Notes under the pieces: generated by a model
Told to the model about the DNA's origin: nothing
What the model saw: the letters and a program-made list of their open reading frames with translations, nothing else
Database searches by the model: none
Translations under genes and position numbers: made by a program
Shown: positions 17,644 to 25,975 of the stretch, piece by piece
Layout: every line of letters starts with the position of its first letter
Numbering within the stretch: the stretch's first letter is position 1
NCBI GenBank assembly: GCA_001004005.1
Contig: LCQF01000027.1
Location: 1 to 34,611, forward strand
Length of the DNA stretch: 34,611 nucleotides
Reading direction: 5' to 3'
DNA from: Parcubacteria group bacterium GW2011_GWA2_49_9
GTDB lineage: Bacteria; Patescibacteriota; Minisyncoccia; Phycocordibacterales; UBA10002

Positions 17644-18941
17644 TCACTGTCGCGGAACCTCAGTGTGTTGCGGAGGCACCACGGGAGGAGGTATTGGTTG
17701 GGGCGAAGAAGTAATCGCTGGTTGCGGAGTAGTCGTAGACTGCGGAGCGGACGCCGACGTCGGTGTTTGTGGAAGTACCGACGGCATAACGGGTGGGACA
17801 ATCCCTGCTGACGCATTGTGCCTCACATGCCTCCAAATGTACCAACCGACAAACATGGCGATGAGGAGACAGAGAAACGCGAGCGTCACGTTGAGCAATA
17901 GTTTGTTGCGCTCGGTGAACGGGACGACGGAGCCGGCGGGCACGATATACTCGGAGTTCTCGCGCTCACTTCCGAGCGTCGCTTCGGGAAGCGACGTCGT
18001 CTCCAGATATTCAAAGTAGCGCGAGAGGTCGTAGCGAGGAGTGAATGCTTTCGGGTTGCCGTAATAGAGTGTGTACGCCTTTTGCGGAGTAGCCTCAAAC
18101 ACAACCGTGCGGATAATGTGTGTCACTTCCACGTGATTCGCGACCGTGAGTGGCACATCATCAAAGTTTTGAATGCTCACCTTGTAGAAGCGATAGGTTG
18201 ATTCCGGATATTCAATGGCTGAATTTCCTCCGGTAAATCTCTGGGTATTAATCTGCGAGAGATGTCCTTGTCCGATTCGCGTCCACGTCTTCGCGTCCGC
18301 GCTTCCGAAGAGATACGCGGTTCGGCTGAAATTCCCTTCTTCTTCCAGTGAGAGTGTGAGCCGGTGCGTCGGGATATTTCCGGCACCAAGGTCAACGATG
18401 ACTTCTGTCGTTTGTGTCTCTTTTTCCTGAAGGACATCAGCAGGAAGCGTTTCGGTTTCTTCCTTGGCAGAACTAATCTCGTAGCGATACACGCTCCCCG
18501 AAACGAGCGAAAGTGCGCCCTCGGGGCCGCTCTCCACGACGACCCGAAGGTAACGGGAACTACTTTGTGGATACGCGACTTCGCCCGAATCCGTACTGAA
18601 CGTGGTCTGCGGGTCGGTGAATTTAAAAATATATCCTTTATCGGTTAACAGACTCCAGCCGGAAGAACCGTGGGATAAAAGTGACGGTGCGGCATAGACA
18701 CTCACCTGCCGCTTATAGTTCAAGGAACCGGTATCAATATGCAATTTGTTGTGAAGCGCTCCGCTCTGCCCGAGGTCAAGAATGAACTGCAGTCGGCCAA
18801 TACCGTCAACCGACGCATCCAGAACTTGTGAAGCGGTATACTGCGAGCGCACCTCTGCGGTTTCCACGGAAAACTGGTAAGGAACTTCCCGCGCGCCTTG
18901 CTGGGATAAGTAAAAGGGCGAAAAGTAAAAAATATCGTTTC
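17644..18941 (-). pseudogene. DUF3999-like membrane-anchored protein; signal peptide and body in different frames
   Basis: Body ORF 17644-18867 extends in frame to EVPYQFSVETAEV; signal-peptide-like MKRYFLLFALLLIPA starts about 18941 in another frame; adjacent to a DUF2339 gene. Confidence 0.6.
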
Positions 18942-18950
18942 ATGTGACTT

Positions 18951-19075
18951 TTCTATCATCCTCGCGACGTAGTAGCAACGAAGTAAGCCTGTAGTCGTAG
19001 ACTATCGTAGACTAAGGCGGGGATCCAGGAATGACTGAACCCTGGATTCCCGTTTCCACGGGAATGACATACTTG
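18951..19075. repeat. Composite GTCATTCC-type repeat with long tag
   Basis: GCGACGTAGTAGCAACGAAGTAAGCCTGTAGTCGTAGACTATCGTAGACTA; inverted near-copy at 21707-21757. Confidence 0.8.
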
Positions 19076-19087
19076 ATAAGAATAATC

Positions 19088-21028
19088 CTATAAAACTTCT
19101 TGTAATCGGTGACGAAACTTGGCGTACGCGAACGAGACAAGAAGCGCGATAACACCGAAGCTGATGGACGAAATAATTCGGTACACTTCTCCAAGCGCCC
19201 ACACATCAACAAGGACCTTAAACGCCGTGACGAAGAGAAGCGCGAGTCCGAGGAGACGCATCAGACGTCGTTTCGCACCAAATCCGATTGCGGTGAGTAT
19301 GACCGCGTAAAGTGCCCACGCGATTGAGACGACGGTGTTACGACGATTTCGAGTGGATTGTTGCTCTTCGTAGTAAGAAGTTTCTTTTTGTCGGAACTCA
19401 TTCTGCGCACGCTCGCTAAGCTCCCCACCACCGTTAGCGTTGAAATCAAACCGCGCACTGTTAAGCTGTCGGTCTTTGCTCGCAATCACCTTCTCATAGT
19501 GCGCGTTAATATCCGCAGTGAGGATAAAGAGCGAGAGAAGATTCGCGATAACAAAGAAAACGATGGCTCCTTCTTTTCTTCCTTTGTCGTCTCCATCACC
19601 GAGATGCTGTATGAACATACAGCCGGTGAAGTAGGCGACGATAATCGCGACGAGCACGAGGAAGAACCGCGAGTTGAACACCGGAAGGTAGGTACTGATA
19701 TCTGGTATGTATATATCAAACGTGAAAAGTCTTACGAGGCCAATGCCGAAGACAATAAGTCCAAACACATTCATACTGTGGCGTCGTACAATACTTCCCA
19801 TACCCACAAGAAGTGCGGACTCAACAAGCCATGCGAGCGTAATCCATTTTCCCGAAAACTGAATGGGCATCGCAAGCGTCAAGAAAACAATAGCGATGCC
19901 GGGAAGGTACAGATTGAGTATCTTGTCTTCCGAGTTCATTTCGTAAGCAATAAAGGCAATGCCGAAATAGAGAACGGCGAGGAAGAACATAAAGAAGCCC
20001 ATCACACCGTGATAGAGAGGATTAAGAAGCGTGTAAGCGCCGAGCGCGTAGCAGGCCGCGGTGCAGGTGATAAGGAAAAGGTCTTCACTTCTTGATTGTT
20101 TCTTCCAAAGCACGTTGTGTATGATGCCGGCGATAAGGTAGATGATGACGAAGAAGAGTGTGAGTACAAAGAAAACCTTAAACAGGTCCGCGGAAGTGTA
20201 AAAACGCTCATACCACCCGAACGACAGGAGCGCTGTCCCGATGAAACCAAGGATATTCAGCCGATTCCACTTCTTGAAAATAGCGACGCACAAAATACCA
20301 ATATCAAGCACGGCAAGGTAACTCATAAGACCTCCGAAGTTATTCTCTCCGGTAGAAAGGAGAAGTGGCGTGGCGAAACCGCCGACAATACCGAGCACCG
20401 CGAGTTGTTGCGTCCCGCCGATGACCGAGAGTGTCACCGAAAGCGCGGTCACGAAAAACATAAGCACCATCGCGATTTCCTGCCCGATGAAATGGTAGAA
20501 TGCGAATGCCGCGAAAATGGAAAGATACAAAATCGCGATACCACCTCCCGTGACAATGTCTGAATAGACGAGATACTTCTTGCGGAGAAACTGTCCGACC
20601 ACCACGAGCGCGGTCCCGCCAATAACGCCGAGCATCACCCGACCCATCGAACCAATAAGGTTGTTATCAAATGCCCATTTGAGGAAGAAGGACACGCCAA
20701 GCACAATCGCAGCGACGCCAATTTTCCCGAGCCACTGACCTCCCTTCTCTTCCCCGTCCACTTTTGTTTTAAAAGCGTCATCGGTTGTGAGCACCTGCTC
20801 AAGTGGACCCGCTGGAGCCGGGGCCTGTGGTACCGGCACGCTTTCCGGAGAGAATGAAGAAGCGATATCGGCAAGCGACGGCACTGTTGCCGACGAGGAC
20901 GAGCGCGCGGGGTCTCTTTTTTCCGCTTTATCAAGACGGGAAGAGAGGCGGTTTATCTTTGAGTTCAGATAGATAACCGCGACTGCAAACACGACGACCC
21001 AAAATAGAGAAAATCCACCGTAGTACAT
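19088..21028 (-). CDS. DUF2339 multi-spanning membrane protein
   Basis: 646-aa ORF; N-terminal TM and coiled coil, GGQWLGKIGVAAIVLGVSFFLKWAFDNNLIG, many TM helices. Confidence 0.88.
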   Translation of the reverse strand: MYYGGFSLFWVVVFAVAVIYLNSKINRLSSRLDKAEKRDPARSSSSATVPSLADIASSFSPESVPVPQAPAPAGPLEQVLTTDDAFKTKVDGEEKGGQWLGKIGVAAIVLGVSFFLKWAFDNNLIGSMGRVMLGVIGGTALVVVGQFLRKKYLVYSDIVTGGGIAILYLSIFAAFAFYHFIGQEIAMVLMFFVTALSVTLSVIGGTQQLAVLGIVGGFATPLLLSTGENNFGGLMSYLAVLDIGILCVAIFKKWNRLNILGFIGTALLSFGWYERFYTSADLFKVFFVLTLFFVIIYLIAGIIHNVLWKKQSRSEDLFLITCTAACYALGAYTLLNPLYHGVMGFFMFFLAVLYFGIAFIAYEMNSEDKILNLYLPGIAIVFLTLAMPIQFSGKWITLAWLVESALLVGMGSIVRRHSMNVFGLIVFGIGLVRLFTFDIYIPDISTYLPVFNSRFFLVLVAIIVAYFTGCMFIQHLGDGDDKGRKEGAIVFFVIANLLSLFILTADINAHYEKVIASKDRQLNSARFDFNANGGGELSERAQNEFRQKETSYYEEQQSTRNRRNTVVSIAWALYAVILTAIGFGAKRRLMRLLGLALLFVTAFKVLVDVWALGEVYRIISSISFGVIALLVSFAYAKFRHRLQEVL

Positions 21029-21100
21029 AGGAGCGAAATTAACTGACTATCTCTAAAGTATACCCTCTCTGTTTGAAATTGGGTACAAAAGGTAAACACA

Positions 21101-21128
21101 AGGCCTTCCGATTATTATCGGAAGGCCT
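21101..21128 (-). terminator. Hairpin downstream of the 58-aa ORF
   Basis: AGGCCTTCCGAT-TATT-ATCGGAAGGCCT perfect 12-bp stem. Confidence 0.6.
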
Positions 21129-21132
21129 GTCT

Positions 21133-21309
21133 CTAAAATGCGGTTTGGAGTGGAATCGCCGCAGCAGCAACTTGCAGATGTACTACAAGCTCGCCCGCGA
21201 CCGAGAGCACCGACAATGTCAGTTGCTCCAGCGCACTCCAAATCTCCGGTGCCAGTATCCGGAGGACAATGATGGCGACTCCTAATCCGAGCGCGTGTAA
21301 AAGTGCCAT
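21133..21309 (-). CDS. 58-aa hydrophobic small protein, not in the ORF track
   Basis: MALLHALGLGVAIIVLRILAPEIWSALEQLTLSVLSVAGELVVHLQVAAAAIPLQTAF*; followed by a strong hairpin. Confidence 0.5.
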   Translation of the reverse strand: MALLHALGLGVAIIVLRILAPEIWSALEQLTLSVLSVAGELVVHLQVAAAAIPLQTAF

Positions 21310-21644
21310 AGTTGTTACGCTAGGCTCATAATTACAAGGGGGGAGAAGGTGTCCGACAAGACCGCCTTCCCTCGTAGAAAATCAATGGGATTTTCCATAC
21401 GAGGTGGCAAGAGGCTCCAAAAATATATAGTACCATTTTCCTCCCCAAAAATCAACTTTTATTTCCGTAACCCCTCACACTCTTAACATCCCCCTTATCA
21501 AAGGGGGCGGACGCATTCTTATGCGCCGGGGGATGTTACCGAACACCCCTCCTCGCCAAAGAGGCGCGTGCTCCCCTTGCTAGGGGAGATACAGACGAGC
21601 GTGAGGGCTTACTTATTTCCGTAACTCTCCACACCCTCTGTCAT

Positions 21645-21770
21645 TTTCTGTCATTCCTGTGAAGGCAGGAATCCAGACTCTGCTTGATTCTTCCTGGATT
21701 CCAGCATAGTCTACGATAGTCTACGACTACAGGCTTACTTCGCTACTGCTACGTCGCTGGAATGACAAAC
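21645..21770. repeat. Composite GTCATTCC repeat with long tag (inverted relative to 18951-19075)
   Basis: TAGTCTACGATAGTCTACGACTACAGGCTTACTTCGCTACTGCTACGTCGC, 48/51 to the reverse complement of 18964-19014. Confidence 0.8.
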
Positions 21771-21900
21771 GGGATAGAAAGATGCATCAGGAAATAAGGG
21801 TTTTTCGGGAGGTGTGGACAGTTATTTATTTCCCCTTGCGCCTCGACTCCTCTTTACTTAGGTGAAGTGCATCTGGGGCGTAGCGAGTAGAGACGCACCG

Positions 21901-22161
21901 TTATTTATTGGTGTATTGGTGGAGGAGAGAGGCAACGAGCGTCTGATACGGCAGTCCTTTTTCGGCCGCCTTAACCTTGAGTTTGTGAAGCGTTCGCTCG
22001 GACAGCCGGATGTTGATGTTTTTGGTCCGCTTTGAATCAGCACGGGCATAGGAGACATAGCGCGCTATCTCCTGCTTTACATTCGGCACGGGTTTGAAGT
22101 CGCTCGCCTCGATAGCATCAAGCAGTTCCTGTTCCTCTTTATCTAATTCGTAGTATTTCAT
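21901..22161 (-). CDS. CopG/BrnA-like antitoxin
   Basis: MKYYELDKEEQELLDAIEASDFKPV..TKNINIRLSERTLHKLKVKAAEKGLPYQTLVASLLHQYTNK; 4-bp overlap with the upstream toxin gene. Confidence 0.82.
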   Translation of the reverse strand: MKYYELDKEEQELLDAIEASDFKPVPNVKQEIARYVSYARADSKRTKNINIRLSERTLHKLKVKAAEKGLPYQTLVASLLHQYTNK

Positions 22162-22442
22162 GGCTTTTTCTTATTTTTTAAATACTTTTTGGTTGCTTTG
22201 CGGCTCGGAATGACGGTTTTGAAAAATATCTTTTCTTCGTCTTCTACGAACGGCACAACGTAGACGTATCCATTTATCTCTACAAAAAATACTTTTTGCG
22301 CGGGATATCGAGTCGTGTTGGGGTTTGGTATCACGCCAATAAGCTTCCCTGCCTCCAACGCCGCTTTAACATCCTCAAAACAGACCTCACGCTCCTGTTT
22401 CAGCCATTCGTTCTTATCGGGATTCCAGTCGTAGTATTTCAT
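22158..22442 (-). CDS. BrnT-like toxin
   Basis: MKYYDWNPDKNEWLKQEREVCFEDVKAALEAGKLIGVIPNPNTTRYPAQKVFFVEINGYVYVVPFVEDEEKIFFKTVIPSRKATKKYL. Confidence 0.75.
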   Translation of the reverse strand: MKYYDWNPDKNEWLKQEREVCFEDVKAALEAGKLIGVIPNPNTTRYPAQKVFFVEINGYVYVVPFVEDEEKIFFKTVIPSRKATKKYLKNKKKP

Positions 22443-22489
22443 TGTCCTTATTATAGACAATGTATACGACATGTCAATATCTTACTCGA

Positions 22490-22520
22490 CTGTCATTCCC
22501 GCGCAGGCGGGAATCCAGTC
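22490..22520. repeat. GTCATTCCCGCGCAGGCGGGAATCCAG dispersed repeat
   Basis: Canonical short copy. Confidence 0.85.
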
Positions 22521-23125
22521 TAAATTAAATCGAGCAACGTATCTTTTTCAATCCGACTCTGATACGTCTTCCCAAACCGCACGAGTGTGGAGTTGAGTTT
22601 GCGCCAACACGTCCGAGGAAACAGTGCGAGCAAATCCTGTTCAATCTTGTCGGGGTCGGTGTGTTTCGTCCACCCGAGTTTTTGCGAAATATAGGAAACA
22701 TGCGTATCCACGCCGATGGCATCGGCGCCATACTCCGCGAGAAACACATTGGCAGTCTTACGCCCTACACCCGAAAGCAAAATTAATTTTTCAAGTTCGT
22801 GCGGAGGCTTCCCTGCATACTGCTTCAGAAGTTCGCCCGCGAGAGAAATCACATACTTCGTTTTGTTTTGAAAGAAATTCACCGGCCCGATAATTCGCGC
22901 GATATCTTTCGGATTTGCCTTGGAAAGTTCCACAAGTGTTGGAAACTCTACGAACAAATTTTCCGCCACAATGACCGTCACCTCGTCGCGCGTCCGCGCG
23001 GACATCAGTATCGCGATAAGCGTCTGCCACTCTTCCCGCCACCCTTCCGCCGCAAGTCGCATTTTTTTGACGCTCCCGAGCCGCCCAAGTTCCTTCAGTT
23101 GTCGTATTGCTGTGGTTTGATTCAT
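22520..23125 (-). CDS. Endonuclease III-like DNA glycosylase (HhH-GPD), no C-terminal Fe-S cysteine cluster
   Basis: LIAILMSARTRDEVT.., LPGVG-like LLSGVGRKTANVFLAEYGADAIGVDTHVSYISQKLGW; start chosen at MNQTTAIRQ. Confidence 0.88.
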   Translation of the reverse strand: MNQTTAIRQLKELGRLGSVKKMRLAAEGWREEWQTLIAILMSARTRDEVTVIVAENLFVEFPTLVELSKANPKDIARIIGPVNFFQNKTKYVISLAGELLKQYAGKPPHELEKLILLSGVGRKTANVFLAEYGADAIGVDTHVSYISQKLGWTKHTDPDKIEQDLLALFPRTCWRKLNSTLVRFGKTYQSRIEKDTLLDLI

Positions 23126-23135
23126 ATTTCTGCCT

Positions 23136-23175
23136 AACAACATTCTCACATTCTGCAGAATGTGAGAATGTTGTT
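23136..23175. repeat. Perfect 40-bp palindrome
   Basis: AACAACATTCTCACATTCTG/CAGAATGTGAGAATGTTGTT. Confidence 0.85.
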
Positions 23176-23186
23176 TACCCGTACAA

Positions 23187-23435
23187 TTACGGATGTGTGC
23201 CTATCTCAACAAAGACAACTGTTTCCGCGTCTTGAAATTCGTATAACGCACGCCAATTGCCGGTGATATTGATACTCCATTTCCCCAGTCGGTCGCCTGT
23301 GAGCGCATGGTTGCGGAGAAGCGGATGCTTCGGCTCCTTTGCAAACAGCTCCAGCCGTTCATCACAACGGGAACGAAGGGATGCCGGCATCTTTGCGTAG
23401 CGTTTGAGGAACTGCTGTTTAAACTCTATCCGCAT
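23187..23435 (-). CDS. RelE/YafQ-family mRNA interferase-like toxin
   Basis: MRIEFKQQFLKRYAKMPASLRSRCDERLELFAKEPKHPLLRNHALTGDRLGKWSINITGNWRALYEFQDAETVVFVEIGTHP. Confidence 0.88.
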   Translation of the reverse strand: MRIEFKQQFLKRYAKMPASLRSRCDERLELFAKEPKHPLLRNHALTGDRLGKWSINITGNWRALYEFQDAETVVFVEIGTHP

Positions 23436-23736
23436 ATGAATGGAGATAACGAATAGCGTCCTCCATATTTTCGAATGTCGGCGATACACCCTTTCTCGCC
23501 ACTACTTCCCGATGTATTCGTTCGAGTCGTCGTTTCACTGCCGGTTTCAGTACTCCTTCCGGCTTGCCGAGCGGTAAGGTATCGCGATTAAGAGAAAAAT
23601 GCACCTCCTTGTCGCGAATGAAATCTCGCAAGTAGTTGTTAATAACGAGCGAAAGCGGCACGCCGAGCTGTTTCGCCACCTTCTGCGCCTTCACTTTTAT
23701 ATCTCTATCCGCCTTGATATTGATGATGGTCTTCAT
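23419..23736 (-). CDS. RelB/DinJ-like antitoxin
   Basis: MKTIINIKADRDIKVKAQKVAKQLGVPLSLVINNYLRDFIRDKEVHFS..; overlaps the toxin start. Confidence 0.85.
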   Translation of the reverse strand: MKTIINIKADRDIKVKAQKVAKQLGVPLSLVINNYLRDFIRDKEVHFSLNRDTLPLGKPEGVLKPAVKRRLERIHREVVARKGVSPTFENMEDAIRYLHSYADRV

Positions 23737-23778
23737 GTTTGTAATTCGCATGCCCTATTCGCAAGGGTTCTTAACTAT

Positions 23779-23816
23779 ATATACCGAGTATATACAATGG
23801 ATGTATTGTGGTCAAA
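23779..23816 (-). promoter_or_regulatory. Promoter/operator of the RelB/RelE-like operon
   Basis: Minus strand TTGACC-17 bp-TATACT; -10 lies within the inverted repeat ATATAC-CGA-GTATAT. Confidence 0.65.
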
Positions 23817-23845
23817 CCTACCCTGTAAACACATATCCTCCATTT

Positions 23846-23885
23846 ACCCCCACACCAACCTGCCGAGGCAGGTTGGTGTGGGGGT
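23846..23885. repeat. Inverted repeat with 19-bp perfect arms
   Basis: ACCCCCACACCAACCTGCC-GA-GGCAGGTTGGTGTGGGGGT. Confidence 0.85.
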
Positions 23886-23935
23886 GTACTGGGACCACGT
23901 TCGGAACGAATGGGCGAGATTGTTGGCGGTAGTAA
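23886..23935 (-). pseudogene. Remnant of a TrmB-family regulator 3' end
   Basis: Minus translation NNLAHSFRTWSQY versus NKNLADSFRTWFQY at the C-terminus of the intact TrmB gene (29834-30589). Confidence 0.65.
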
Positions 23936-23943
23936 TTTTAGAT

Positions 23944-25752
23944 TTACAGACTAAAATAGTACTCTTTGATTTTCTGTGCCATCAATTTTCGACGCTCGTT
24001 AAGGAAGTTTTCGTAGTGTCCGAGCTCCATTTCCTCAAATCCGGTGGGGATACAATTCTGTTTTAAATTTTCGGCGAGAATTTCCTTATCAACAATTCCA
24101 CCATATTTTAATTCTCCCCCTTTTGTTTGTTTAATAACTTCCACCATGTACTCCTTTGGTGACTTTTTTCCGACCTTGATATTTATTTCCGACTGAGCGT
24201 ATGCGAAATTTGCAATTTGATTATAGTCACCACGCTGAAGGCCGTTAGCTTTTAGGTACTCTCGCGGGAATAGATGGTGAATATCACCGCGTTGGTCGAC
24301 CATATTGCCCACAGTAATATCGGTTGAGAGAAAGCCTTTGTCATTCGCTTTGATTTGCGCGGCAAAAAACAGATTTAGGAAGGGATTGCTTACGCTTGCC
24401 TTGTCTAACTCCTGAATAAGTTGTGCATTCCAATAAGCGTCTGAGAGTTGCGCGTTTTCAATTGATTGCAATATCTTTTCTGCTCCATCTTTTGAAATTT
24501 GTTTTATATCGAAATCAAACTGACTTTCCGGTGAACCTGAATAGCGTTCAGTAAGTAACGACATGACAAACCACTTTGCAATTATTCTCTTTATAGAGTC
24601 GCGATTCACGCCCTTCTCACGCAACTTCAAAAAAAGAATGTAGGCGAAGTTGAGAGCGCCACGCGAACTAATGAGGTCTTTGCTCGTAAAACCGGCAGAT
24701 TTAATGGCCATCAGAAAATCTTTGAAATTAGTTTCGCTCACAAACTCCAAAACAGAGTCGCGCAATTCTTGAAATGACTTATTTACAATATCTTGTTCAA
24801 AACTTCGCGTCTCAAAATTGCGACCGGAAAGTAAGCTAACCAGATCAGCCATTTTCCCACGCTCAAACTGCTTAGTGAAACTTACACGCAGAACATCGGA
24901 ATAATCAGGGTCATATAGGTCGTCATTTTCATTTTTCAGCCAAGCTATTTTTGAAAGGTAAATTGTGTTCTTAAATTCCGTATCGTTTTCACTGATGTGT
25001 TTATAGAATTGCGGCTCCCGTGATAAGTGGCAGAAATAATCAATGCACTTTCTGAGATTCACGCCAAAATTATCTTCCTTGTCGTACGACGCAATTTTAG
25101 ACATAGCGAAGTCTGCTTGACTAAGCGACACGCCACTCTTGTTAATACGTATAAATATACTCGTTACCTCTTCAATATCTAAATCCGAATCAAGTTCAAT
25201 AAAACCGACCTGCGTTTGCTTAATGCCACTTAGTCGTTTTAATCTTTCGCGTATAATTCTCCTATCAACTCCTGAATTCCGTTCACAATAATTATCCTCG
25301 ATATCAAATAAGGCATTCTCAGTTTTGAGCGCATTTGAAATATCTGGTATCCATATCGGGTTTTTTGCAATAGCAGGAGTCCACGTGTCAAAAATCTGTT
25401 CCGTATCAGACGCAAGAGGGTTAAAAGCGATCTTTATACGTTCTTCTTTGTAATCTTTGCTGATTATATTTTCGCCAAGCATCGCTGCCCTGAGTGCAGT
25501 AATACGCTGCTGTCCATCTATTAAGACTTTTTTCCCTTTTGAAATTGTTCCATCTTTGAGGCGAACATCGGGATTTTTCCATGCGATAATATAACCGATT
25601 GGAAAACCTTTATACAAAGAGTCCATTAAGTCACGAACCTTGACTGAATCCCAAACAAATGGACGCTGAATTTCTGGTATAGCAATTTCTCTTTCTTGAA
25701 CCCAATTCAAGATATTACTAACGAAACATTGGTTGACGGTGTATTTTTGCAT
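23944..25752 (-). CDS. DUF262 domain protein with HNH-like C-terminal region (GmrSD-related)
   Basis: IAIPEIQRPFVWDSVKVRDLMDSLYKGFPIGYIIAWK, VLIDGQQRITALRAAMLG, RGDIHHLFPREYLKANG. Confidence 0.88.
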   Translation of the reverse strand: MQKYTVNQCFVSNILNWVQEREIAIPEIQRPFVWDSVKVRDLMDSLYKGFPIGYIIAWKNPDVRLKDGTISKGKKVLIDGQQRITALRAAMLGENIISKDYKEERIKIAFNPLASDTEQIFDTWTPAIAKNPIWIPDISNALKTENALFDIEDNYCERNSGVDRRIIRERLKRLSGIKQTQVGFIELDSDLDIEEVTSIFIRINKSGVSLSQADFAMSKIASYDKEDNFGVNLRKCIDYFCHLSREPQFYKHISENDTEFKNTIYLSKIAWLKNENDDLYDPDYSDVLRVSFTKQFERGKMADLVSLLSGRNFETRSFEQDIVNKSFQELRDSVLEFVSETNFKDFLMAIKSAGFTSKDLISSRGALNFAYILFLKLREKGVNRDSIKRIIAKWFVMSLLTERYSGSPESQFDFDIKQISKDGAEKILQSIENAQLSDAYWNAQLIQELDKASVSNPFLNLFFAAQIKANDKGFLSTDITVGNMVDQRGDIHHLFPREYLKANGLQRGDYNQIANFAYAQSEINIKVGKKSPKEYMVEVIKQTKGGELKYGGIVDKEILAENLKQNCIPTGFEEMELGHYENFLNERRKLMAQKIKEYYFSL

Positions 25753-25827
25753 GGAGTAGACAGATTGAAAGGAGGTGCGCAAATCCTATCAGAAAATCCT
25801 ATATATGCCTACCAGGAAAACGGACTG

Positions 25828-25877
25828 AAAATCCCTCCACCGCTTTCAGCGGGTGCTCCCTTTTATAAAGGGAGAAT
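25828..25877. repeat. CTCCCTTTTATAAAGGGAG dispersed repeat
   Basis: AATCCCTCCACCGCTTTCAGCGGGTGCTCCCTTTTATAAAGGGAGAATT. Confidence 0.75.
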
Positions 25878-25884
25878 TAAGTCC

Positions 25885-25962
25885 CTATTGTACTTTTGGA
25901 CCACCAACCTTAGAGAGAATCTCGGAAGAGAAGGTGTGGGTGAGTTTTTGTTCGGTGGCGAA
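25885..25962 (-). pseudogene. Displaced 3' end of a ddl gene (25 codons plus stop)
   Basis: FATEQKLTHTFSSEILSKVGGPKVQ* matches the C-terminus of ddl; 71/78 nt identical to 31369-31446. Confidence 0.88.
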
Positions 25963-25975
25963 GACGGATGCGGAG

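Noticed and set aside
19358-20563. Plus-strand ORFs of 245 and 155 aa opposite the DUF2339 gene
   Set aside because: Highly charged shadow translations of a membrane-protein gene.
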